Positions 21,415 through 30,064 of a DNA stretch of 47,716 bases are shown piece by piece. Each line of letters begins with the position of its first letter. The stretch's first letter is position 1. The notes under the pieces are model-generated. The model worked only from the letters and a program-made list of their open reading frames with translations, ran no database searches and was not told where the DNA came from. The translations under genes and the position numbers were made by a program. Source of the DNA: Niabella sp. (GTDB lineage: Bacteria; Bacteroidota; Bacteroidia; Chitinophagales; Chitinophagaceae); the NCBI GenBank assembly GCA_027493055.1, contig JAPUDO010000105.1:1-47716 (forward strand), read 5' to 3'.

Positions 21415-22989
21415 TTAATGGAATATTAAATACAATACAATCATTACTACTATCAATGCGCCCCAGGCTTTCTTTACACGGAGAGTTGTTACCGGGATAT
21501 TTCTTTCAGCGATCACTGCCCTTTGCGGACGGGGATCGAATATTGAAATAGCTATAGCAAGCACCAATAACAATGCAAAGATCAAAAAGGACAAAAACAG
21601 GTAATGCGGCCAGAATGCATAGTCCTTTGCAGGAAATACCCATAAATACAGTATCCCAATACCCAGACTTATTACAGAACCCCAGGAAAGTGTAAAATTA
21701 ACCGCCTTTCGTGTTGTAGGTTTCCAGAATACCGCTATTAAAAAAACCACTGCCAGCGATGGCGCAATAAATCCCAAAACTGCCTGAAATACATCAAAAA
21801 GATTTAAACCTTTAATGCTGTCTATTGCCAGCGCCATAAGAATAGCGAAGAAGCATCCGGCAATCACCGTTACCCTTCCTATTTTGATGAGCTGCTGATT
21901 GCTGGCCTGCGGATTTATCTTTTTCCCATAAATATCTGTAGTAAAAACAGTGCTCAGCGCATTTAACGATGAGCCAATAGTCCCTACCAATACTGCAATG
22001 AGCACCACTATTACCAAACCATTCAAACCCGGTGGAAACAAATTAGTCACTAAGGTCATGTAAGCCTCATCAGGGCTGCTTAAATTCGGGTATAAAATAA
22101 AGCATACGATGCCTGGTATAATAAATAGCGGTAACGATAATATTTTCAGCCATCCAATAAAGTTTACGCCCAGCTGTCCCTGCTCTGTGTTTCTGGCGCC
22201 CAGCACCGACTGAACCATTGCCTGGTCTGTACAGAAAAACGCAATGGCAGAAACCGGATAGCCTAATAAAATGGCATACCAGGGATATTTATCATCAGTT
22301 GCAGGACGTATCATGCTCCAATATTCAGGAGGTGTTTTATTTACGAGAGCATCTATACCGCCAATTTTATGGATACCCATTACACATAATAACATGGATA
22401 CGCCTATTAATAAGATCATCTGGAAAACATTTACCCGGGCAATGGCTTTCAAGCCCCCGGCGAACGCAAAAAAACCGGCAAACAACACCAGTACAATTAC
22501 TGATTGCCACATAGGTATGCCCAGGATCTGGCGCACCAGGAAACCACCGGCAAATAATCCTAACGATAACCAGGAGATCATGATTTTAATAAGCGCATAC
22601 CATGCTAAAATATTCCGGGTACCATCACCATAACGTTGTCCCATAAACTCCGGCATAGTGGTAACATTGCTTGCTATATATTTCGGGGCAAACACTATCG
22701 CCAGCAAAAACAGGAATACAAATGCATACCATTCAAAATTTCCGGCAACAATACCTGTTGAATAACCAATACTGGCAAACGCCAGGAGCATAGAGGGTCC
22801 TACATTAGTACCCCACATGTTAAAACCGATGTTGTACCAATTGAGCGATTTTCCTGCCAGAAACAAAGTTTCATCAGATTTCTTTTTGCTGCCAAAACTT
22901 GCCTTATAACCGATGTATAATAATATCACCAAGTACACTGCAACTATTGCATAATCAACCGGCTGAAGTTTTGATAGAATATTATTCAC
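21415..22989 (-). CDS. SSS-family sodium:solute symporter (sugar type)
   Basis: The 524-residue protein has about 14 hydrophobic segments and the SSS pattern: YAIVAVYLVILLYIGYKAS, the SLNWYNIGFNMWGTNVGPS region, FAGGLKAIARVNVFQM and the GTIGSSLNALSTVFTTDIY motif of helix 8. It resembles SGLT-like sugar symporters. It sits in the inner membrane directly ahead of GH78 (9 bp) and downstream of the oxidoreductase, so it probably imports a mono- or oligosaccharide released by the hydrolases. The substrate is not predictable. Confidence 0.92.
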   Translation of the reverse strand: MNNILSKLQPVDYAIVAVYLVILLYIGYKASFGSKKKSDETLFLAGKSLNWYNIGFNMWGTNVGPSMLLAFASIGYSTGIVAGNFEWYAFVFLFLLAIVFAPKYIASNVTTMPEFMGQRYGDGTRNILAWYALIKIMISWLSLGLFAGGFLVRQILGIPMWQSVIVLVLFAGFFAFAGGLKAIARVNVFQMILLIGVSMLLCVMGIHKIGGIDALVNKTPPEYWSMIRPATDDKYPWYAILLGYPVSAIAFFCTDQAMVQSVLGARNTEQGQLGVNFIGWLKILSLPLFIIPGIVCFILYPNLSSPDEAYMTLVTNLFPPGLNGLVIVVLIAVLVGTIGSSLNALSTVFTTDIYGKKINPQASNQQLIKIGRVTVIAGCFFAILMALAIDSIKGLNLFDVFQAVLGFIAPSLAVVFLIAVFWKPTTRKAVNFTLSWGSVISLGIGILYLWVFPAKDYAFWPHYLFLSFLIFALLLVLAIAISIFDPRPQRAVIAERNIPVTTLRVKKAWGALIVVMIVLYLIFH

Positions 22990-23010
22990 GTTTTATCAGA
23001 GTTATAAATT

Positions 23011-23192
23011 ATGAGTGATGAGTGATGAATGATGAGTAATCAGTAATGAATAATCAGTTTTTGTTTTATGAATACTTTTACTGAAAAAGCAATCATTTCT
23101 ATTTTCTTTTAAAATACTTTTATACCATTTAATAAGCATTACTATTATAATTTAGAGTTAACTCATCACTCACTACTCATCACTCATTATTA
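23011..23192. repeat. inverted pair of ATGAGTGATGA-type repeats
   Basis: The arm at 23011-23058 (ATGAGTGATGAGTGATGAAT...) and the arm at 23161-23190, read in reverse, match over 27 bp at 24 positions. The second arm begins exactly at the TAA stop of the Gfo/Idh/MocA gene (23190-23192); the first lies just before the SSS start. The transcript could fold into a long hairpin with a loop of about 120 nt. Confidence 0.65.
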
Positions 23193-24320
23193 AATCCCGT
23201 TCAATCCGTATCTCCCCAGCAATTCCTTCACCTTCACCGGCTTTCCTGTTTTCAAACTTTCATCCATTGCCCGTAGCAATGCCACTGTTCCAATACCTTC
23301 CGACATATCAGGATAAGCTGTAAAGCCCCGTTCTATGGAGTCTGCGAAGTATTCCAGGTAATTCTGGTACTCCCCTGCATGATGACTTTGTCCCTCAAAA
23401 CGGAAATAATGCTTCAGTTTACTGTCGCCCCAGGTGATGGTTTTTTCTTCCCCCCTTCTATCAGTAATTGCATAACGCAATTCATGATAATCGGCCTGGC
23501 TGGCGCCTTCCGTCCCACGCAGCACTGTACTCATCCCGCTTTCCCTGTAAGCCGGCTGTATGGGCGAAGTGTACACTCCGCTCACTCTTGCAATACGCCC
23601 GTCAGCAGCTTTAAAAATAAAGTGCATAGTATCCTCATGTTTTAATCCTGCTTTCCTGCCGTTAGCGCTGATCATACCATAACCCATTACTTCTTCAATA
23701 TCCGGCAAATACCACCTGATAAAATCTACAGGATGACTTAACCCTCCATATAGCCATTTAAAGGCATCCTCCAGCGCCCATTTCTTTTCCAGAAACCAGC
23801 GGTGGTCCGCATGATAATGACTTTCCACCGTTATAAGCTCCCCAATTTCGCCGGCTTCAAAATCTTTACGCTGGCGTTTTGCTGGTTCAAAAAACCGGGA
23901 GCTTTGCCCTACAAGAACCTTCTTTCCTGTTTGCTGCTGCAAATCCAGCAAGGCTTTTGCATCTTCCAGGTCGTCAATAAACGGCTTGGTACAAACCACA
24001 TGTTTTCCATGCTTCAATGCCTGGCTGATATGTTCCGCGTGTAAATGATCCGGGGTGTAAATAGCAATAATATCTATATCGGGATCGTTCAGCATATCTT
24101 CATACCTCGTGGTATAATGATCAAAATCAAATTCCTTACAGCGTTGCCTGCACATTTCTTCACTTACATCACAAAGGGTCTTCAACCGTAATTTTTTACT
24201 TTGCAAAGCAGCGCTGATTGTACTTCGCCCTTCACCCAAACCGAGGATGCCGATGCACGCCACGCTACCCCCAGCCCCTGAAGAAGAGTTACCACTCTCA
24301 TTTCGATCATTAAATCTCAT
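23190..24320 (-). CDS. Gfo/Idh/MocA family oxidoreductase
   Basis: I choose the ATG at 24320 (MRFNDRNESG); the longer frame begins with GTG at 24329. About 376 residues. The Rossmann start IGILGLGEG lies at about residue 25, preceded by a Gly/Ser-rich stretch. The NAD(P)-binding half continues with LCDVSEEMC, IYTPDHLHAEH and CTKPF (the family's usual EKP is TKP). The C-terminal half has the beta-sheet dimer domain with GGLSHPVDFIRWYLPD. Such enzymes oxidise or reduce sugars and inositols, including D-apiose and other pentoses. There is no signal peptide or Tat motif, so cytoplasmic. It lies between the beta-helix/RhaM gene and the SSS gene, and may make the sugar lactone entering the acid-sugar route (inference). 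Confidence 0.9.
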   Translation of the reverse strand: MRFNDRNESGNSSSGAGGSVACIGILGLGEGRSTISAALQSKKLRLKTLCDVSEEMCRQRCKEFDFDHYTTRYEDMLNDPDIDIIAIYTPDHLHAEHISQALKHGKHVVCTKPFIDDLEDAKALLDLQQQTGKKVLVGQSSRFFEPAKRQRKDFEAGEIGELITVESHYHADHRWFLEKKWALEDAFKWLYGGLSHPVDFIRWYLPDIEEVMGYGMISANGRKAGLKHEDTMHFIFKAADGRIARVSGVYTSPIQPAYRESGMSTVLRGTEGASQADYHELRYAITDRRGEEKTITWGDSKLKHYFRFEGQSHHAGEYQNYLEYFADSIERGFTAYPDMSEGIGTVALLRAMDESLKTGKPVKVKELLGRYGLNGI

Positions 24321-24352
24321 ATCTAACACTTTTGTTTACTTAAATGTCCATG

Positions 24353-24383
24353 GTCGATAGTCCATGGACCATGGTCTATCGAC
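24353..24383. repeat. 31-bp near-perfect palindrome spanning a stop codon
   Basis: Arms GTCGATAG and CTATCGAC enclose two CCATGG palindromes. The TAG stop of the beta-helix/RhaM gene (24376-24378) is inside the right arm, so the final residues VDSR of that protein come from the repeat. Confidence 0.7.
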
Positions 24384-26958
24384 TATCGACTTTCTTCAAG
24401 AACACCCAAACCTCTCCTTTCTTCGTCCCTTCAATGCCTTCCTGGTATTGGGCCATTATTTTATTCCATTCTGCTACACGCGGGTTATTTTCCACTGTTT
24501 TGGGATTCAGCTCATCCAGGGTTTTCCCTTTAGGTATGCTTATAATAAGCATGAGCTGCCTTCCGTTTTTAAACATCATTAACCGCTGGAAATCTGCATT
24601 ACAAAAGCCTTTGGCAATCTCCGGCCATTCTTCAAACTGTACCGCATGATAATTCAAATACTCTTTTTGCTTTTCTGCATCCGCCACAAGGTTAGCCGTT
24701 AAAATAATATGCTCCCATTGCCCGGCAGTTGAAGTATCGGCGCAGCGGCTCCGGTCAAACCGGTAATACATATCATAATAAGGCCTTACGGTAAGCCCGG
24801 GAAATGCTTTTCTCAGCCTGCCTTCAAATACAGAGAGATCCTGGATCTTATCAAAAATAACATAGCGGTCTTTCCGCCTGTAAAGACTGTTGGGGCTGAT
24901 ATGGTTCTGCCGCAGAAAATCCTTCAGCTTCGCTATGTTCAGCATTTCTTTAGGTACTACTATTTCTACCAGCTCTTCATGCTCTGTATTAATGGGCTGT
25001 TTTACCTGGCGGTAAGTTGTTTCTTTCAGCAGGTGATAATAAGCCGGCTGCAGGCCTGCATTTTGTTTTATGCTCACATCTACCTGCGGACCATTATTGA
25101 TCCACTCATTACCAGGGCCATTATTATTCTGCAAATATTTTTGAGAAGCCGTCCAGTTATCTTTTAAAGTGATATGCGCAGAGCCTTCATCGGTATATAA
25201 ATAAAACCAATGAGATGGCAGATGTGCGTAAGGCGCTTTGTATATACTGTCAATATAGTTTTCACTGATAAGCGAACCCGGTTGTGCGCTCAACGTATAA
25301 ATGCCGGCACAATCATAATTCTGTTTTCCAAAATGATGGATCTTATTTGCAGTTACTTTATTATTCTTCATCACATTGGGTTTAGGGCTCCAGCCCCAGC
25401 CCATGCTGATACCCGAATAATTAACGTTCTCAATTTCGTTATGCGCTACAACAGCGTTCCTGGTATATCCCAGGCCTATGCCCACAGCGCCCCAATCTTC
25501 ATTGGTAGCATCCGTTACTAAATTGTTGGTAATCGTAATCGCATCGGCCATTACCCTTTCATCGCTTGGATTATACGGCAGGTGGATCTCCGTTGCATCA
25601 TCTGCAAATACACCTGCTAATACAGCCGTGCCACCAATATCTTTAAAAAGATTGCCAGTGATGATACTGTTCTGCACTCCTCGATTATAATCCAACCCTG
25701 TTGAAGCTATATGCTGAAAAGAGCAGCCTTCAAAAGAGGTATTATGAGCAAACGAAACTTTCACGGCAGCTTCTGGCCGTACAATCCATGCCTGGTTTTC
25801 CAGTGATGCCTTATCCTTTGTTCCTGCCGGCCTCAGCTTATACGCATCCGTCATGGGCATACCCGCCTGGTGTGGTACATGGCCCTGTAACGAAGGACGG
25901 TTCCAGCCGGTATGCTGAAATGAAATATTTTTAAACTGAATATATTTTACAGGTTCCTCGATCGTCCCTTCTATATTAATTATATTCTCAAGCAGGGGCA
26001 CTACAGCATCGGCGGTTTTAAGGTCTTCACCCGGTCGCGGCCAGTAGTATATTTTCCGGCCTGCCCTGTCAGCAAACCATTCGCCGGGCTCATCTAAAAA
26101 TTCAATGGCGTTGGATAAATAAAAAGCGGAGTTACCGGTTTCTTTTGATATCCACGGCGCCGGCCAGGGATGCTCACTTTGTATGCGACTTTCCGGCTGG
26201 CGAAAGCTTAGCTGGGCACTGTCGCCATTTATTTTTATCTGCTTTAGCCGTAAAATGGCAATTTCCCACCATTGATGAATAAACATTTCCATGCCGCTAA
26301 CATCGGCTATTGCAACAGGCGGCACCGATACCTGGCAGGTCTCCTCTTTTTTATTCCAGCTGATGATGCGTTGCATTTCGCCTCCGTTGGGCCATTTGGC
26401 TCTTGTAGCTTTTATATGATTCATCCACAGCTGCCGTACAGGAGGTAAGCCGTAAAAATCGCCGGGCATATTAGTTACCCAAACATGGTCTTTTGCTGTA
26501 ACAGGCAAACCCACAACATCGGTGTCCAGTTTTTTCCAGTCGCTAACCGGAACGCCGCCACTTAAAACAACTTTTGCATTTTCAGCAGCCCGGATAATAG
26601 TAGGACTTTGCGGCGTACCCGAATCTTCGGGCCTGATATATACAGGCTCCTGTAAATAATAAGTACCCTGCTGTATAATAATATGAACAGGCTGGGTAAG
26701 AACTGATCCGTTCAATCGCCTCATCTCCCTTACCTGGCGCAAAGCCGCATGAAGTGTGGCTTTAGGTTGCTGCAAAGTTCCGGGATCCGTATCATTGCCC
26801 GACGGAGCAACATATACGTTTACATGCGGAATAACAGCGCTACCCGGACTGACCATGCCGGTTTGACCAGCAATATTCAAATACGCAAACAGGAAGATGA
26901 TCTGCAACAATCGTTTCACCGGCAATAATTTGTATTTAACAGATGGTAAATTTACCAA
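24376..26958 (-). CDS. secreted parallel beta-helix protein fused to an L-rhamnose mutarotase-like domain
   Basis: The 860-residue protein has a signal peptide (RLLQIIFLFAYLNIAGQTG), then a right-handed beta-helix of the pectate-lyase/polysaccharide-degrading type: PSGNDTDPGTLQQPKATLHA at the start, PVHIIIQQGTYYL, and repeated turns such as NNLVTDATNEDWGAVG and HNEIENVNYSGISMGW. From about residue 640 a helical linker leads to a domain resembling RhaM (DUF718): LNYHAVQFEEWPEIAKGF, MMFKNGRQLMLIISIP and NPRVAEWNKIMAQYQEG. RhaM interconverts rhamnose anomers and is normally a ~105-residue cytoplasmic protein; here it is exported with the helix. It probably acts on a rhamnose-containing glycan. 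It heads the directon. The last four residues are repeat-encoded. Confidence 0.85.
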   Translation of the reverse strand: MVNLPSVKYKLLPVKRLLQIIFLFAYLNIAGQTGMVSPGSAVIPHVNVYVAPSGNDTDPGTLQQPKATLHAALRQVREMRRLNGSVLTQPVHIIIQQGTYYLQEPVYIRPEDSGTPQSPTIIRAAENAKVVLSGGVPVSDWKKLDTDVVGLPVTAKDHVWVTNMPGDFYGLPPVRQLWMNHIKATRAKWPNGGEMQRIISWNKKEETCQVSVPPVAIADVSGMEMFIHQWWEIAILRLKQIKINGDSAQLSFRQPESRIQSEHPWPAPWISKETGNSAFYLSNAIEFLDEPGEWFADRAGRKIYYWPRPGEDLKTADAVVPLLENIINIEGTIEEPVKYIQFKNISFQHTGWNRPSLQGHVPHQAGMPMTDAYKLRPAGTKDKASLENQAWIVRPEAAVKVSFAHNTSFEGCSFQHIASTGLDYNRGVQNSIITGNLFKDIGGTAVLAGVFADDATEIHLPYNPSDERVMADAITITNNLVTDATNEDWGAVGIGLGYTRNAVVAHNEIENVNYSGISMGWGWSPKPNVMKNNKVTANKIHHFGKQNYDCAGIYTLSAQPGSLISENYIDSIYKAPYAHLPSHWFYLYTDEGSAHITLKDNWTASQKYLQNNNGPGNEWINNGPQVDVSIKQNAGLQPAYYHLLKETTYRQVKQPINTEHEELVEIVVPKEMLNIAKLKDFLRQNHISPNSLYRRKDRYVIFDKIQDLSVFEGRLRKAFPGLTVRPYYDMYYRFDRSRCADTSTAGQWEHIILTANLVADAEKQKEYLNYHAVQFEEWPEIAKGFCNADFQRLMMFKNGRQLMLIISIPKGKTLDELNPKTVENNPRVAEWNKIMAQYQEGIEGTKKGEVWVFLKKVDSR

Positions 26959-27107
26959 AGCTGCCTCTTATGCTCATGGTGGTTTTTATTGTTATAATGG
27001 AAAATTTTACTATGGGGTCAGGCTGGTTTTCTTTAAAATTTCCTGTGAAAAGTTTTTTTATTTATTATTTTAGATAAAATTATTTTTTAATTTAAAAACG
27101 ATTGTTT

Positions 27108-27799
27108 ATGAAACTAAAACATCTTATGTTTTAGTGGCCTGCTTATGGCCTCATTAAGTGTCATTACAGTAAAATCCCAGGCCCAGGTACAGATAGGCGT
27201 AAGGGCGGGGGTTAATTTTCCAAACCTATCCGGTAAAGATGCATCTGGTGATAAAGATTGAGAATAATAAATTATTACCTGGATTTCATGCAGGCGTTAC
27301 TTTTAATATACCTGTGGCAGATGAGTTTGCTGTACAACCCGGCCTGTTATTCAGCACAAAAGGTGTTCACTATAAATACAGCGACGGGGATTCCTATAAG
27401 GAAATACCTTATTATGCAGAGATACCTGTTAATTTTCTTTATAAGCCGGAATTAGGAAATGGGCGGCTTTTGTTAGGAGCGGCCCCTTATGTAGCTTACG
27501 GCTTTGGAGGGAAATGGAAGGAGAAATATGATGGTGATACAGAAAGTGGTAAGTTAAAATTCAAAGGCGATATTTCTGATGATGATTTGGATAACTTAAA
27601 GGACGATGAATATTACTATGGAAAACCTTTAGACTTTGGAGGAAATTTATTAGCAGGGTATGAATTTAGCAACAAGCTTTCCGTTCAGCTAAACACCCAG
27701 TTGGGCATGGCTAATTTAATACCAAAATATAGTGGAAAGAAAACAGATGGAAGTGTTAAAAACGTTGGCTTTGGTATTTCTTTAGGATACAAGTTCTAA
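27108..27799 (+). pseudogene. frameshifted PorT-like outer-membrane beta-barrel protein gene
   Basis: The start ATG at 27108 gives MKLKHLMF and then TAG at 27132. A signal-peptide-like continuation (VACL, then MASLSVITVKSQAQ) needs two shifts near 27132 and 27143. The mature start QIGVRAGVNFPNLSGKD runs in one frame to a TGA at 27259, and the remainder (IENNKLLPGFHAGVTFNIP to VGFGISLGYKF) runs in another frame to 27799. So three single-base events break what would be a ~230-residue outer-membrane beta-barrel (OMP_b-brl_2/PorT type) ending in aromatic Phe. Either it is a recent pseudogene or the sequence has homopolymer errors. A terminator follows directly. Confidence 0.8.
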
Positions 27800-27813
27800 A
27801 ATAAGGTCATTGT

Positions 27814-27846
27814 AAAAAGCCCTGCAATATTTGCGGGGCTTTTTTT
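27814..27846 (+). terminator. Rho-independent terminator after the beta-barrel pseudogene
   Basis: Stem GCCCTGCAA (27819-27827) pairs with TTGCGGGGC (27831-27839) with one G-T pair and a TAT loop, followed by a seven-T run. Flanking A5 on the left makes it usable in both directions, but the only gene ending here is on the plus strand. Confidence 0.88.
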
Positions 27847-27925
27847 ATGGGGCTGGTTATCCGCAGCCTCAGCCTGTAATTTTCAGCCAGCATCATAATT
27901 TATAATTGTTGCATAAATTGCACCT

Positions 27926-28936
27926 ATGGCATTCAACAGTGAAATAGATGAAAGTCCTAAAAAATTTGACCGGGTAGTAGCCATCCTCACGCAATTGCAA
28001 TCTAAAAGAATTGTAAAAGCACAGGAGCTGGCCAACCGTTTTGGCGTAAGCCTGCGCACTATTTACCGGGATATTAAAACCCTGGAGGCATCGGGTGTGC
28101 CTATTTCTTCAGAAGCAGGCATAGGTTACTCTATTGTAGAAGGGTACAAACTACCACCGGTAATGTTTACGCACGATGAAGCAATGAGCTTTGTAGCAGC
28201 AGAAAAGCTGATGCAGCATTTTACTGATAAATCTGTAGGTACTGCTTTTTTGTCCGCAATGTATAAAGTGAAATCGGTATTACGCTGGGCAGAAAAAGAC
28301 TGGATGGATGAGCTGGATACCAAAATACTGGTACAGCCTAAGGGAGCCCTGTTTAATAAACAGGTACCCAATGCGCTGGAAGTGCTAATGTATGGCATAG
28401 CTAACAAAAAACAGGTACAGTTTTCTTATCAGTCCATTGAATCTGATACACCTAATGAGCGGATAATTGAACCAATAGGGCTGTATCACGAAAATGAATA
28501 CTGGTACCTGGTAGCTTATTGCCATCTTCGGAAAGATTATCGTAAATTCAGGGCTGACCGAATTTTTAAAATCATAAAGCTGGACAAATCTTTTGAACTT
28601 CAGCACCGCGAATTGTCTTTTTACTTACAAAGAACCGGCAATGAAAAGCAGGAAATCGTTATTAAAATTGAAATTGACAAATCTTTTGCCAGGTATATAA
28701 AACAAAGCCGCAACTTTTACGGCTTTGTATCTGAAAGAAATATTGGTGATAAGATTGAAATGATCTTTAACTATGCGCATGACCCGGAATATTTTATCCG
28801 GTGGATCATTATGCTTGGCGATCAGGCAGATATTACTGAACCAGCCAGTTTGCGCAAACGCTTAAAAGAGCTGGCTGAAGCCATCATCAAACGGGCTTCA
28901 GATTATTCAGTGAACAGCGGAAGTAAATGTTCCTGA
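27926..28936 (+). CDS. YafY/WYL-domain transcriptional regulator
   Basis: The 336-residue protein has an N-terminal DeoR-type winged helix-turn-helix (QELANRFGVSLRTIYRDIKT, about residues 30-55, with EAGIGYSIVEGYKLPP after it) and a WYL domain (IEPIGLYHENEYWYLVAYCH ... FRADRIFKIIKL, about 185-225). A C-terminal WCX-like extension has EYFIRWIIMLGDQADI. Such regulators bind DNA as dimers and sense ligands or nucleic acids through WYL. It is convergent with the DinB gene (16 bp between stops), a pairing common in Bacteroidota, where YafY-type regulators lie beside DinB or glyoxalase genes. No operator is recognisable. Confidence 0.92.
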   Translation: MAFNSEIDESPKKFDRVVAILTQLQSKRIVKAQELANRFGVSLRTIYRDIKTLEASGVPISSEAGIGYSIVEGYKLPPVMFTHDEAMSFVAAEKLMQHFTDKSVGTAFLSAMYKVKSVLRWAEKDWMDELDTKILVQPKGALFNKQVPNALEVLMYGIANKKQVQFSYQSIESDTPNERIIEPIGLYHENEYWYLVAYCHLRKDYRKFRADRIFKIIKLDKSFELQHRELSFYLQRTGNEKQEIVIKIEIDKSFARYIKQSRNFYGFVSERNIGDKIEMIFNYAHDPEYFIRWIIMLGDQADITEPASLRKRLKELAEAIIKRASDYSVNSGSKCS

Positions 28937-28952
28937 TTATGCTACGCCTCTG

Positions 28953-29441
28953 CTACCTTTCCCAGAAGAAAGGCGGCTCAATGCCCAAAGCCCGTAAATA
29001 CACGTACCCCTGCCCGCGATGATGAACTTCATTATCCATAAAATATTGAATATTCTGAATAGCCGGGAACTTATACTCGCCAAACAGGTTTACATCTTCA
29101 TGAAATTTCTCTGGGCCGATCTGCGGCCAGTAAATATTGATCTGTTCTGTAGTGTCGTCCCAGGCTTTTAGCAGATCTGCTTTCGATTTAATTGCAGACA
29201 AAGTTTCTTCGTAATGCTCAAGAATGCCGGTTACAATTTGCTTCATACCACCTGCTGCAATAGTGATCAGCTCCATTGCCATCCCGGAAAATGGCCGCAT
29301 ACCTCCTATATTGAAGCTAAACAATTCTTTTTCAGGAAACGCTTCTATAACTTTTCGGGTAAGATTGCGATGGCCCTGCCAGGCAGCTAATAACTCATCT
29401 TTACTGATAATGGGGCGTTCAATAGTAGTTGTTGTGTTCAT
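28953..29441 (-). CDS. DinB-family protein
   Basis: I prefer the ATG at 29441 (MNTTTTIERPIISKDELLAA) to the one at 29480, whose first 13 residues are not typical. About 162 residues forming the DinB four-helix bundle: the LLAAWQGHRNLTRKVIEAFP start, EALITIAAGG-like helix 2, LKAWDDTTEQINIYWPQIG and the C-terminal NEVHHRGQGYVYLRALG with the metal-binding His pair. Family members are metal-binding, stress-related putative thiol-dependent enzymes without a settled function here. Convergent with the YafY-type regulator. Confidence 0.88.
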   Translation of the reverse strand: MNTTTTIERPIISKDELLAAWQGHRNLTRKVIEAFPEKELFSFNIGGMRPFSGMAMELITIAAGGMKQIVTGILEHYEETLSAIKSKADLLKAWDDTTEQINIYWPQIGPEKFHEDVNLFGEYKFPAIQNIQYFMDNEVHHRGQGYVYLRALGIEPPFFWER

Positions 29442-29677
29442 AACATTTGTTTTAGATGATTGAATACAACAAAGTTCCATAGAGGCAGTGACAGGTGTAT
29501 GTCAGCAGGGTTTATATAATTTTCCGGGGATCTTTTTTCCGGGCATCGATCGTAAAATTATAAGCAGTAGAACGCCTGTTTCCAGTCATTAACCGGTTTA
29601 TTTACTGCTTACACCGATAGGCACTTTATGTTTCCCGGGAAAAGATGAAACTTTACATAAACTTAAAACAACAAAAC

Positions 29678-29896
29678 ATGAAAATTATCGGACTGTTCCT
29701 TGCAATTATAGTAAGCCTGCTTTCTGTAATTGCATTTATTCCATTGCTGGGATGGCTATATTGGGTTATTATCCCTATAGGTATCATTGCACTATTGTTC
29801 TCTGTAATAGGCAATTCAGGGTTGGGTAAAACATTAAGCGTTATGGTCATAGCCATTGGTATCTGCCGCCTGATGATAGGTGGCGGAATTATTTAA
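29678..29896 (+). CDS. small two-helix membrane protein
   Basis: A 72-residue protein starting at ATG 29678 (MKIIGLFLAIIVSLLSV), preceded by an A-rich leader with AACAAAAC; an upstream in-frame ATG at 29645 adds 11 polar residues. Hydrophobic segments at about residues 3-20 and 28-45 plus a third weaker one (TLSVMVIAIGICRLM) suggest a small inner-membrane protein. Similar short proteins are common in Bacteroidota genomes and have no known function. It is alone between DinB and ackA. Confidence 0.65.
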   Translation: MKIIGLFLAIIVSLLSVIAFIPLLGWLYWVIIPIGIIALLFSVIGNSGLGKTLSVMVIAIGICRLMIGGGII

Positions 29897-29959
29897 AGCA
29901 TGCAGAATAATGGCAACAATTCACGAATGTGCTTTCAGCCAATGCTATCAGGTTTTAAA

Positions 29960-30037
29960 TGTAGCCAAAGGCTACAATATAGTCCTGCCAAACAAAATGT
30001 TTCGCAGAGCATTGGAACAAAATGTTTCGCAAAGCAT
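29960..30037. repeat. tri-loop hairpin and 25-bp-period direct repeat downstream of ackA
   Basis: TGTAGCC-AAA-GGCTACA (29960-29976) is a perfect 7-bp stem with a 3-nt loop. Then AACAAAATGTTTCGCAGAGC (29991) recurs from 30016 with one mismatch, 25 bp later. Each copy holds the small palindrome AAC-AAAAT-GTT. It lies between the convergent small membrane protein gene and ackA. Confidence 0.55.
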
Positions 30038-30064
30038 CGCTTTCATACCACTTACTTCTTTGAA

